From Clostridium puniceum (lineage in GTDB: Bacteria; Bacillota; Clostridia; Clostridiales; Clostridiaceae), in contig NZ_LZZM01000192.1 in the NCBI RefSeq assembly GCF_002006345.1, positions 1 through 43,544 of the forward strand: a stretch of DNA of 43,544 nt. Direction: 5' to 3'. The position numbers were made by a program, and so were the translations under genes. Shown in pieces: positions 1-8,319 of this stretch. Positions within the stretch are counted from its first letter, which is position 1. The number at the start of each line of letters is the position of its first letter. The notes beneath the pieces are model-generated. The model was not told the DNA's origin, made no database searches, and saw only the letters and a list, made by a program, of their open reading frames with translations.

Positions 1-110
1 AAAGTGAAGGCAAGCATTATTATATTGCTATGAGCCATGTAGCCAAAAAACTAATACGTGTTATTTTTTATCTTTTAAAAACCAATACCTCATTTGTTCC
101 ACAAATGTAA
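1..110 (+). mobile_element. 3' end of an IS110-family transposase gene (partial)
   Basis: An open frame runs from position 3 to a TAA at 108-110 and is cut by the window edge. Its roughly 35 residues read SEGKHYYIAMSHVAKKLIRV, then a short tail ending FVPQM. The GKHYYIA-S-VAKKL pattern is the usual C-terminal tail of IS110/IS1111 transposases. These are RuvC-like (DEDD) recombinases whose catalytic serine domain lies near this end, but neither motif is inside the window. The element's right end should lie in the following non-coding stretch; I could not place it. The assignment rests only on this short tail. Confidence 0.6.
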
Positions 111-405
111 TTCCTTAAATTTCCAAGAAACATAGTTGCTTTATTTGTCATGCACTTTTTTATTGACTAAAAAATATGATTTTTTTATTAACTTATATTG
201 ACTTCATATAGTTAGTCTCCTGATTTATGAAAATTATTATCAGTTGATTTTATTATAATTATCACTTCAGCCGCAGTCAATAAAAATACCTGATGCTATT
301 TGGAGCTAAAAAGATGATTGATTATAGAATATATATCCATAATGTGATATATTTAGTGATAGTAAAGATCAATTGATTTTAATTATCAAACATGGAGGTA
401 TTTAT
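111..405. other. Intergenic region, IS110 right flank and leader of the ECF/ABC operon
   Basis: No gene is seen. The stretch must hold the right end of the IS110 element and the promoter of the operon that starts at 406. A TTGACT at 198-203 and a TATAAT at 254-259 are visible, but neither has a good partner box at 17 bp, so no promoter is called. A ribosome-binding site GGAGG at 394-398 lies 7 nt before the ATG at 406. Confidence 0.4.
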
Positions 406-990
406 ATGGAAAATAAATTACAAGCAAAAGATTTAATCAATATTGGTTTATTTACAGCTCTTTATTTTATAATCGGCTGTGCTATAGCTATTCCAATAGG
501 TTTTGTACCAATCTTATTGCCTATTCTTGGTGCACTTTGGGCACTTATTACAGGAATACCATTTATGATATTCTCAACTAAAGTTAAAAAATTCGGAATG
601 GTTACAATGATGGGAATTTTAAGCGGATCACTTATGGGGCTTACAGGAATGGGGTTTTGGGGAGTGCCTATGGGTATTGTTTTTGGTATTATAGGTGATG
701 TGATTATGAAGTCAGGAAATTATAGAAGTGCTAAGAAAAATATTTTAGGATATTCAGTTTTTAGTTTATGGATGATTGGAACATATATTCCAATGTATTT
801 TATGGTTGATGCAGCATATGCTGATTTTGCCAGCAGCTTTGGTGAAGAATATGCAATACGTGTAATGCAGGTTATGCCAATGTGGAGTATTGCTTTAGTT
901 ACACTAGGATGTTTCATATGTGCAGTACTTGGAGGATCGATCGGAAAGAGAATTCTTAGAAAGCACTTCGAAAAAGCAGGTATTATATAA
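406..990 (+). CDS. ECF transporter S component, MptD/Trep_Strep family
   Basis: A 194-residue integral membrane protein with about five to six hydrophobic segments. It has the N-terminal LQAKDLINIGLFTALYF motif and glycine-rich loops (GSLMGLTGMGFWGVPMG) of the MptD/TIGR02185 group of substrate-specific S components. Such proteins capture a small molecule and hand it to a shared EcfT-EcfA motor. The ATG at 406 was chosen over an in-frame ATG at 373 because GGAGG at 394-398 is correctly spaced for it. EcfT starts on the next base after the stop, so the module is dedicated. The substrate cannot be read from the sequence. The next genes encode two ABC half-transporters, which points to a bulky substrate or metallophore rather than a simple vitamin, but that is inference. 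Confidence 0.85.
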   Translation: MENKLQAKDLINIGLFTALYFIIGCAIAIPIGFVPILLPILGALWALITGIPFMIFSTKVKKFGMVTMMGILSGSLMGLTGMGFWGVPMGIVFGIIGDVIMKSGNYRSAKKNILGYSVFSLWMIGTYIPMYFMVDAAYADFASSFGEEYAIRVMQVMPMWSIALVTLGCFICAVLGGSIGKRILRKHFEKAGII

Positions 991-1716
991 ATGGAATCTT
1001 CAGTTTATAGCACAGAAAGAATAAAATCAGGAATAATACTTGATCCTAGAACTAAGCTGTTAATTATGATAACAATAACTACTTTATTACTTAGCACTGG
1101 TAATAAAGGAGTTATGAATATAATAAAACCTGTTTTAAGTGCGATACCATTTTTACTTCTACTTACTGAAAAGCAATTTAAAACAGCAGGTAAATATCTT
1201 ATCTTATATGGAGTGTGTTTTATGGTTGAACGTATAGCACTTTCTTCAATAGGAGGAATTATCTCTTTTATATTACTTGCTGTATGTTCTATAATGACAA
1301 GATTTGCACCAGGTATTATGATGGGTGCATTTTTATTAAAATCAACATCAGTAAGTGAATTCATTGCATCTATGGAGAAAATTCATATACCAAAGGAAAT
1401 TGTTATTCCGTTATCAGTTATATTTCGATTTTTTCCTACTATAAAACAGGAATATCAGGCTATTAATGATGCAATGAGGATGAGAGGAATACGATTTGGA
1501 GGTAAAAATCCATTATTAATTATAGAGTATAGGTTAATTCCACTTATATTTTCAGTGATTAAGATAGGCGATGAATTATCATCAGCTGCAATAACCAGGG
1601 GCTTGGGAGCTCCAGTAAAAAGAACTAATGTATGTAAAATAGGATTTCATATACAGGACATTGTTATGATGACAATTTGTATAAGCTGTTTTTTTATATT
1701 TTTTATGCAGAATTAG
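991..1716 (+). CDS. ecfT: ECF transporter transmembrane component EcfT
   Basis: A 241-residue membrane protein of the CbiQ/EcfT family. It links the S component to the ATPases and transmits the ATP-driven motion. It begins with the typical SGIILDPRTKLLIM segment. It has several membrane spans and carries the two cytoplasmic coupling helices, seen as MRMRGIRFG (about residue 167) and ITRGLGAPVKRT (about residue 205); both end in the conserved A-x-x-x-RG signature that docks on EcfA. The ATG directly abuts the previous stop (TAA-ATG), so translation is probably coupled. The size is usual for the family. Confidence 0.92.
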   Translation: MESSVYSTERIKSGIILDPRTKLLIMITITTLLLSTGNKGVMNIIKPVLSAIPFLLLLTEKQFKTAGKYLILYGVCFMVERIALSSIGGIISFILLAVCSIMTRFAPGIMMGAFLLKSTSVSEFIASMEKIHIPKEIVIPLSVIFRFFPTIKQEYQAINDAMRMRGIRFGGKNPLLIIEYRLIPLIFSVIKIGDELSSAAITRGLGAPVKRTNVCKIGFHIQDIVMMTICISCFFIFFMQN

Positions 1717-1740
1717 ATAAATTCTTAGGAGGTAATAGGT

Positions 1741-3207
1741 TTGATAAATTTAGAAGATGTTTCTTTTACGTATGCAGGAGAAAATAGATGTGGAGTTAAT
1801 AACATCAGCCTTAATATTCCAAAGGGAGAATTTATTGTTTTATGTGGCGAAAGTGGATGTGGCAAAACTACAATTACAAGACTTATAAATGGACTTATTC
1901 CACATTTTTACGAAGGAAAAATTAGCGGTAAAGTATCTATTAACGGACAGTCAATTGCGCAGCAGCCTTTATATGACACAGCAAAACTGGTTGGAAGCGT
2001 GTTTCAAAATCCCAGATCACAGTTTTTTAATGTAGATACGACAAGTGAAATTGCATTTGGATGTGAAAATTTTGCTATGCCAAAACAGGAAATCGAAAGA
2101 CGAATTGAAAGAACAGTGAATAATTTTAATATGAAAAAATTATTAGATAGGAATATTTTTCAGCTTTCAGGTGGAGAAAAGCAGAAGATAGCATGTGCAT
2201 CTGTATATGCTATGGAACCAGAAATCTTTGTTATGGATGAGCCATCATCTAATTTAGATCTGTCATCAATTATGGAATTGCGTAAGATTCTTTCTTTGTG
2301 GAAGAAACAGGGAAAAACAATCGTTATATCAGAACATAGATTATTTTATCTAAGAGGTCTGGCAGATCGTTTTATATATGTACGTGATGGAAGAATTGAA
2401 CATGAATATAGCAACAAAGATTTTGAAAATTTACAAAGAGAAGAACGAATGGCTATGGGATTAAGAATTTATTCTTTGGATGAAATTAAGCTTGAAAGAA
2501 AAATATCTCCACCAACAAAGATGTTGCAATTAAGAGATTTCTGCTTTTCTCATAAAAATCAGCCAGAAACATTACACATTAAAGAATGTGATATACCGGC
2601 TGAAAGAGTTACAGCCATTATTGGCAATAACGGAGCAGGTAAATCTACCTTTGCAAGATGCTTTTGCGGTCTGGAAAAAAATTGTGGAAAGATTATATAT
2701 AATGGACAATTGATGAAAACTAAAGATAGGCTAAATACATGTTATATGGTTATGCAGGAAGTAAATCATCAATTATTTACTGAAAGCATTTCAGATGAGA
2801 TAAAGATAAGCATGGAGCATGAGGATAAAAATTTAGAAAAAGAGATTTTAGAACAACTAGATCTTATTTTATATAGAGATAGGCATCCTATGTCGCTTTC
2901 AGGAGGACAAAAACAAAGAGTTGCGATTGCGTCTGCAGCAGCATCTAAGAGACCAATTTTAGTTTTCGATGAACCTACTAGTGGATTGGATTTTAGACAT
3001 ATGAAAGAAGTAGCTTCTATATTAAAAGAACTTCAAGAAAAAGGTGAAACAGTATATGTAATTACACATGATTTAGAATTAATTGCAGATTGTTGTACAG
3101 ATGTTATACATTTGGAAAATGGAAGGATTGTTGAACAATATCCGATCGATAAAGCTGGATTATTAAAAATTAAAAAATATTTTATAAAGGGGGAATCTTT
3201 AATATGA
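1741..3207 (+). CDS. ECF transporter ATPase with two fused ABC domains (EcfA-type)
   Basis: A 488-residue cytoplasmic ATPase in which two nucleotide-binding domains are fused, so one chain can replace the EcfA1-EcfA2 pair. Domain 1 has Walker A GESGCGKTT (about residue 36), signature LSGGEKQ and Walker B VMDEPSSNLD. Domain 2 has Walker A IGNNGAGKST (about residue 295), signature LSGGQKQR and Walker B VFDEPTSGLD, followed by the switch histidine in ITHDLE. Both sites look catalytically intact. The start is a TTG at 1741 with AGGAGG at 1727-1732, 8 nt upstream. It completes the S-T-A module with the two genes before it. Its stop overlaps the next start as ATGA. Confidence 0.93.
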   Translation: MINLEDVSFTYAGENRCGVNNISLNIPKGEFIVLCGESGCGKTTITRLINGLIPHFYEGKISGKVSINGQSIAQQPLYDTAKLVGSVFQNPRSQFFNVDTTSEIAFGCENFAMPKQEIERRIERTVNNFNMKKLLDRNIFQLSGGEKQKIACASVYAMEPEIFVMDEPSSNLDLSSIMELRKILSLWKKQGKTIVISEHRLFYLRGLADRFIYVRDGRIEHEYSNKDFENLQREERMAMGLRIYSLDEIKLERKISPPTKMLQLRDFCFSHKNQPETLHIKECDIPAERVTAIIGNNGAGKSTFARCFCGLEKNCGKIIYNGQLMKTKDRLNTCYMVMQEVNHQLFTESISDEIKISMEHEDKNLEKEILEQLDLILYRDRHPMSLSGGQKQRVAIASAAASKRPILVFDEPTSGLDFRHMKEVASILKELQEKGETVYVITHDLELIADCCTDVIHLENGRIVEQYPIDKAGLLKIKKYFIKGESLI

Positions 3208-4949
3208 ATGAGCAGAAGAAAGATTCGGCAATAAAAATTTTATGGGGATGGGCAAAGCCTTATCATGGGAAATTTATTGCTAGTATTATTTTAGCGATTC
3301 TAGGAGTTATATGTCATATGATTCCTTATTTTTGCGCTGTTAATATTGCTACTAAAATAATAAATAAGGAAAAAAGACTATATTCTTATTTGATAGTCTG
3401 TGTAGTGGTGTTTTTGGGTTATGTAGGAAAGGTTGCTTTTGATAATATTTCAACAGCTATTTCTCATACTGCAACATATTATACATTAAGAGATTTAAGA
3501 GAAAATAGTATACGAAAATTAGCAAAGGTTCCTATGGGAACAATTATAAATACTCCATCAGGACAATATAAAAACACAATTGTAGATAGGGTAGAAGGAA
3601 TGGAACCAACATTTGCCCATCTGATTCCACAGATGACAGCTAATATACTAGTACCTATATCCATTATTGTATATCTGTTTATATTAGACTGGCGTATGGC
3701 ACTTTTATCTATTGTTACGCTTATAATTGGACTTGTAGTAATGTCATTAGGTATGAGGAGTTATCAAGTAAAATGGGGAGGAGCTGTACAGGCTGGTAAG
3801 AATATGACTGATGCTGTAGTTGAATACATCGGAGGAATAGAAGTAGTTAAAGCCTTCAGTCAATCAGCTGGATCATATAAAAAATATTCTAATGCAGTAA
3901 AGTATAATGGTAACTATTATGTGGATTGGATGCGTGATAATCAAAAGACTATGAGTGCATACAACGGAATTTTACCATCTGTTCTTATATGTATTTTACC
4001 TTTTGGATTTTCATTTTGGATGTCTGGAAGTTTAGAAATGACTACATTTATTGCAATTATAATTTTCTCATTAGGTTTAATAAGCCCTATTATGTCAGCT
4101 TTTACTTTCACAGATGATCTTGCAATATTACAAACTAATGTTGAAGAAATAAATAATCTTTTAAATTCAAAAGAATTAAATCATAAAAAAGAATATGTGA
4201 AATTTAAGAATGACTATATTAAGTTACAGGATGTTTCATTTTCATATGAAGAAGATAAAGAAATTCTTCATGAAATTAATCTTGAGATTAAACCAGGAAC
4301 TATGACTGCTTTTGTAGGTCCATCTGGTTCAGGCAAATCAACCATTGCAAAATTAATTGCTGGGTACTGGGATGTTACTTCAGGAAATATAAGCTTAGGT
4401 GGACATAAACTAAAAGATATTCCACTTTCTCAGTTATCAGATAAGATTTCGTATGTTTCACAAGATAACTATTTATTTAATAGAAGTATTCGTGAAAATA
4501 TAAAAATGGGAAATCCAGCAGCAACTGATGCAGAAGTAGAAAAGGTTGCTAAAAATAGTGGCTGCGATTCATTTATAAGAAATTTGGATAATGGATATGA
4601 TACAGTTGTTGGAAGTGGTGGTTCTCATTTATCAGGTGGTGAGCGTCAAAGAATTGCAATAGCTCGTGCAATGTTAAAAAATGCACCTATTGTTATTTTG
4701 GATGAAGCAACTGCTTATATTGATGCAGAAAATGAAGTGTTAGTTCAAAAAGCAATTTCAGCTCTTACGGCAGGTAAAACATTAATAGTAATAGCTCATC
4801 GTCTTTCTACTATTACAGGCGCAGATAAGATTGTTGTTATAAATCAAGGAACTATTGAAGCAGAAGGAACACATAAAGAACTTCTTGCTAACTGCAAGCT
4901 TTATAAGAATATGTGGGAAAAACATATTGGCGTAAAAGATCAAGAATAG
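3204..4949 (+). CDS. ABC half-transporter, exporter fold (YbtP/YbtQ-like), first of a pair
   Basis: A 581-residue half-transporter with an N-terminal six-span membrane domain (about residues 15-310) and a C-terminal ATPase domain with Walker A VGPSGSGKST, signature LSGGERQRIA and Walker B IVILDEATAYID. The last motif has AYID where ATSALD is usual, but the catalytic glutamate of the DEAT motif is kept. It overlaps the upstream ATPase gene by 4 nt (ATGA) with RBS AAAGGGGGA, and is followed 11 nt later by a second half-transporter. The two most likely form a heterodimer. The fold is that of exporters, yet YbtP/YbtQ of yersiniabactin loci use it for import. Pairing with an ECF module makes uptake the more likely direction, but the sequence alone does not decide this. 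Confidence 0.85.
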   Translation: MNEQKKDSAIKILWGWAKPYHGKFIASIILAILGVICHMIPYFCAVNIATKIINKEKRLYSYLIVCVVVFLGYVGKVAFDNISTAISHTATYYTLRDLRENSIRKLAKVPMGTIINTPSGQYKNTIVDRVEGMEPTFAHLIPQMTANILVPISIIVYLFILDWRMALLSIVTLIIGLVVMSLGMRSYQVKWGGAVQAGKNMTDAVVEYIGGIEVVKAFSQSAGSYKKYSNAVKYNGNYYVDWMRDNQKTMSAYNGILPSVLICILPFGFSFWMSGSLEMTTFIAIIIFSLGLISPIMSAFTFTDDLAILQTNVEEINNLLNSKELNHKKEYVKFKNDYIKLQDVSFSYEEDKEILHEINLEIKPGTMTAFVGPSGSGKSTIAKLIAGYWDVTSGNISLGGHKLKDIPLSQLSDKISYVSQDNYLFNRSIRENIKMGNPAATDAEVEKVAKNSGCDSFIRNLDNGYDTVVGSGGSHLSGGERQRIAIARAMLKNAPIVILDEATAYIDAENEVLVQKAISALTAGKTLIVIAHRLSTITGADKIVVINQGTIEAEGTHKELLANCKLYKNMWEKHIGVKDQE

Positions 4950-4960
4950 GGGGAATAGAT

Positions 4961-6709
4961 ATGTACGGAACATTAAAGAAAATATTTCAATTTGCAGGTG
5001 AAAAGAAAAGACTTCTAAAAAAATCATTGTTCTTTTCCTTTTTATGTGGAATATTTGCATCATTACAGTTTGCAGCATTATATTTAGTTTTTGATGCACT
5101 TTTAGAAGATAATAAAGATAGCAGAATAATATGGATGTCATTTGCAATAATGCTGGTATCTGTAATTGGAAGAATAGTTACAACTTACTTTTCTACAATG
5201 GATCAGACTGAGACTGGATATTGTATGGTGGCAGATAAGCGTATTCATATTGGCGATAGATTACGTTATATTCCAATGGGATACTTCAATAGAAACAGTA
5301 TAGGAAACATTACTGCTATTGTTACAACAACTTTAGGAGATGTTGAAAATACAGCAGCTAGAGTTCTGGTATCAGTAGTGGGAGGATTTTTAAGTTCTAT
5401 AGCATTAACATTAGCAATTTTCTATTTTAATTTTAACATTGGTATTCTTGCTATTATAGGTATCTTATGTTATTTGTTAGTTACTGAGCTTTCACAAAAC
5501 AAATCATCAAAGTTAAGTGCTAAACGTCAAAATGGTCAGGAAGAGCTGGTAGAATCAGTATTAGAATATATACAAGGTATGAATGTTGTTAAAGCATTTG
5601 GCATGGAGAAGGAAAGTTCACAGTCAATACTTAGTGTGATTAAGAAGAGCTGCAGCAATAACATTAAGTTAACATATTCAAGTGTACCATATGATGCACT
5701 CAAAGAATTTGTACTTCGTATATTCAGCACTGCGCTATTAGTATATTCTATTTATCTTTATGTAAATGGAACTCTTTCTCTGGGATATAGTTTAATCTTT
5801 ATAATTGCCTCTTTTATGATATTCAGCGATTTAGAGAATGCAGGTAATATGGCATCTTTACTGCAGATGCTTGGCGCATCAATGGATACATCTAATACTA
5901 TTGATGATACTCCTGTTATGGACACTGATGGAAAAGATATTAAGATAGAATCTGCTGATATTGTATTTGATAATGTAGATTTTTCTTATGCAGATCGTAA
6001 GATATTAGATAAAGTAAATATTTCAATTCCAGCAAAGACTACCACTGCTATAATAGGACCATCTGGAAGTGGAAAAAGTACAATGTGTAATCTGCTTGCT
6101 AGATTCTGGGATATTCAAGGCGGAAAGATTACTGTGGGAGGACATGATATACGCGATTTTAAACTGGATAGTTTAATGAAAAATATAAGTATAGTATTCC
6201 AAAATGTTTATTTATTTGCGGATTCTATTGAAAATAATATTAAGTTTGGAAAACCAGATGCTACTCATGAAGAGGTGATTGAAGCTGCTAAAAAGGCATG
6301 CAGCCATAATTTCATTATGAAACTTCCTAATGGATATAATACTGTTATAGGTGAAGGCGGAGGAACTTTATCTGGTGGCGAAAAACAGAGAATTTCTATT
6401 GCACGTGCTATACTAAAAGATGCTCCTGTTATAATTCTTGATGAGGCTACATCGAGTGTTGATCCAGAAAATGAAGAAGAATTACAAAATGCAATCGAAG
6501 CACTTACTTATAATAAGACTATTATTATGATTGCGCATCGTCTAAAGACTGTACGTAATGCTGATCAGATACTTGTATTAAAGAATAGCCATATTATACA
6601 AAGAGGAACACATGATGAACTTATTAATCAGAAAGGGTTATATGCAGACTTTATCAGTGCAAGACAAGAAGCAGTTGGATGGCAGCTTTCAAGAACTGAA
6701 GCTGTTTAA
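4961..6709 (+). CDS. ABC half-transporter, exporter fold (YbtP/YbtQ-like), second of a pair
   Basis: A 582-residue partner of the preceding gene. It has a six-span membrane domain, then Walker A IGPSGSGKST (about residue 371), signature LSGGEKQRIS and Walker B VIILDEATSSVD, ending with an H-loop in IAHRLKT. The ATG at 4961 is preferred over an in-frame ATG at 4913, which lies inside the previous gene, because AGGGGGA at 4948-4954 is well placed. All catalytic motifs are present, so the predicted heterodimer should have two working ATP sites. It is the last gene of the five-gene operon. No strong terminator follows at once; the first U-tailed hairpin downstream ends the element at 7066-7178. 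Confidence 0.86.
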   Translation: MYGTLKKIFQFAGEKKRLLKKSLFFSFLCGIFASLQFAALYLVFDALLEDNKDSRIIWMSFAIMLVSVIGRIVTTYFSTMDQTETGYCMVADKRIHIGDRLRYIPMGYFNRNSIGNITAIVTTTLGDVENTAARVLVSVVGGFLSSIALTLAIFYFNFNIGILAIIGILCYLLVTELSQNKSSKLSAKRQNGQEELVESVLEYIQGMNVVKAFGMEKESSQSILSVIKKSCSNNIKLTYSSVPYDALKEFVLRIFSTALLVYSIYLYVNGTLSLGYSLIFIIASFMIFSDLENAGNMASLLQMLGASMDTSNTIDDTPVMDTDGKDIKIESADIVFDNVDFSYADRKILDKVNISIPAKTTTAIIGPSGSGKSTMCNLLARFWDIQGGKITVGGHDIRDFKLDSLMKNISIVFQNVYLFADSIENNIKFGKPDATHEEVIEAAKKACSHNFIMKLPNGYNTVIGEGGGTLSGGEKQRISIARAILKDAPVIILDEATSSVDPENEEELQNAIEALTYNKTIIMIAHRLKTVRNADQILVLKNSHIIQRGTHDELINQKGLYADFISARQEAVGWQLSRTEAV

Positions 6710-6885
6710 TTTTCGGATTATAAGAAATTATAAAAACTAAATGAAAAGAGAGATTAGTTTTAAGAACCTTTAGAGAATATAAATAAATATCAGAGAAATA
6801 GTATGTATTTTAATAAACCCAAAAGGGCTTTTGAACCAATTAAGAAATCAACGCCATTAAATATTATCTATTAGAAGCTGGATAA

Positions 6886-7047
6886 GGACAAAGATTAGCA
6901 TCATTATCTAAGTATTTAACATTAACAATATTAGAACGTGGTATCCCAATAGTAACATTAAATGACTTAGAAAGTTATAAAGAATATTCCCCATATACAT
7001 TGATAAATAATGAGGTTGATTTTATAGGTAAAGTTGTTAATATGTAA
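6886..7047 (+). pseudogene. Unrecognised gene remnant in the 6710-7065 intergenic region
   Basis: Between the ABC operon and the next element there is no complete gene. A frame open from 6886 to a TAA at 7045-7047 reads GQRLASLSKYLTLTILERGI and continues for about 30 more residues. Upstream, after a TAA at 6883-6885, the same frame still reads like protein (NAIKYYLLEAG). No start codon or RBS fits, so it is probably the 3' remnant of a decayed gene. I do not recognise the family. The rest of 6710-6885 shows nothing. Confidence 0.35.
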
Positions 7048-7065
7048 TATATTGCGGGCTAAAAT

Positions 7066-7178
7066 GAGATGAAATTTATTGGTGGATTTCGAAGGTCGTG
7101 CTTTGCCTCCGCCATGAAACCCACGACCATTTTTATGTGGCTTGAATAGCTGCTTACAGGTGATCGTGGTTTTTTTAT
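7066..7178 (+). ncRNA. Repeated structured element, copy 1 (nested stems plus U-tailed hairpin)
   Basis: First of three similar elements (others at 10841 and 18121). An outer stem GGTGGA (7081-7086) pairs with TCCGCC (7108-7113) with one T-G wobble. An inner stem CGAAG (7090-7094) pairs with CTTTG (7101-7105). These are followed by the conserved ATGAAACCC. A long hairpin then closes with CCACGA (7121-7126) against TCGTGG (7164-7169) and a run of seven T. The layout is aptamer-like followed by a terminator, but no plus-strand gene lies downstream; the next gene is convergent. It may be a small RNA, a 3' UTR terminator or a decayed riboswitch. I do not recognise a named family. Confidence 0.45.
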
Positions 7179-7246
7179 TGCTACGGGTAGCTCCACCAAT
7201 AATAAATTTTATTAGAATATTTGTTTTAATTTTTATAGAGTGGATA

Positions 7247-8041
7247 TTACTGAGTTATAAAAGTAAACTCTAATGGATTTCTGTCAACTAACCTTGAATA
7301 AGTATATTTAGGATATCCCACCATAACAGCACCAGTGATTTTCTTATTGTTAGTGATATTAAATAATTTAATTAGTGGGGAATTATCCTTCATAGCAATT
7401 CTTTCAAACATTCCAGCCCAACATGAGCCTAATCCTAGTGTTGGTGCATACAACTCCAAATATGCTAATGAAAAAATAGAATTTTCTCTTCCTCGTGGAA
7501 AGTTCAAATCAGCAGTTGCTAGTATAAGGGTGGATGCTCCTCGCAAAATTGTATCAATTCCTTTTTCACGATATGGCTTTGTAAAGTTACTTGATACATT
7601 ATCCTTTTCAAATTCTTCAATAACAAGTTTAACAGCTTTATCAAGAATTTCCCTATCATCTATGATAACATACGATACACCTTGCAGATTATGTCCACTA
7701 GGAGCAAAATGCGAAATATTCACAAGGTCTATTATTTTTTCTCTTGGGACAGGAGTTTCTTTATATGATCGAATGGAACGCCTTGAACGCAGAAAGTTTT
7801 CTGCCTCCTCAGGACTTAGTTTTGAAAATTTCTTTGAGCTGATTTGATTGGATAATGGTGTTTTTATATTATCAATTGCTGCTCTTGGACAGATAGCTAC
7901 ACAATGGCCGCAGGAAATACACTCTTCACCGCAAATTTCTTTAGGCCCATTTTCACTAAGTTCTAATACACGTTCTGGGCACTCATTTACGCATAAACCA
8001 CATTTAATACATTTCTCTTGATTTACAGTTATCAAATTCAT
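7247..8041 (-). CDS. Nitroreductase with N-terminal 2x[4Fe-4S] ferredoxin domain
   Basis: A 264-residue cytoplasmic flavoprotein. Residues 1-60 hold two clusters of cysteines, C11-C14-C17-C21 and C41-C44-C47-C51, typical of bacterial ferredoxins carrying two [4Fe-4S] centres. From about residue 80 a nitroreductase domain follows, with the FMN-binding RRSIRSY motif and a SGHNLQ segment. The fusion is common in clostridia and should pass electrons from the iron-sulfur clusters to FMN to reduce nitro, quinone or similar acceptors; the physiological acceptor is not known. The start was set at the ATG at 8041 because GGAGAAG precedes it, rather than at an in-frame upstream ATG. It appears to be transcribed alone. 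Confidence 0.9.
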   Translation of the reverse strand: MNLITVNQEKCIKCGLCVNECPERVLELSENGPKEICGEECISCGHCVAICPRAAIDNIKTPLSNQISSKKFSKLSPEEAENFLRSRRSIRSYKETPVPREKIIDLVNISHFAPSGHNLQGVSYVIIDDREILDKAVKLVIEEFEKDNVSSNFTKPYREKGIDTILRGASTLILATADLNFPRGRENSIFSLAYLELYAPTLGLGSCWAGMFERIAMKDNSPLIKLFNITNNKKITGAVMVGYPKYTYSRLVDRNPLEFTFITQ

Positions 8042-8319
8042 TTTTATCTTCTCCTTTACTTTAAACATATTCCAACAAATAATAATGTCTATTTATAGTT
8101 ATATACAGTTATGAAAGACTTATGATTTATATTATAAGCCTAATAATATACTTTTAATGAAAGTAAATTCCTTTTAAATTAGTATACAATTAAAGAATTT
8201 TTAAAAATAGATGTTAAATTATCATAGGATAATTAATCATATCTTCATTACCATTAAATAATTCTTTTAGGTAGATGGGTTTGTTATTTTTTTGATTATG
8301 TCTTAGATCATTTCACAAA

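Noticed and set aside
198..232. GTTAGTCTCC stretch before the ECF operon as a further DtxR-type operator
   Set aside because: Only the first five bases match the palindrome found at 23526 and 25772; the other half does not, and there is no symmetry.
7066..7178. Assignment of the repeated element to c-di-GMP, fluoride, preQ1 or guanidine riboswitch classes
   Set aside because: Some short words look alike (GCTTTGCCTCC), but the conserved cores and stem order of those classes are not present.
7335..7847. 170-codon open frame on the plus strand over the nitroreductase gene
   Set aside because: It is antisense to a complete, motif-rich ferredoxin-nitroreductase gene and shows no domain of its own.
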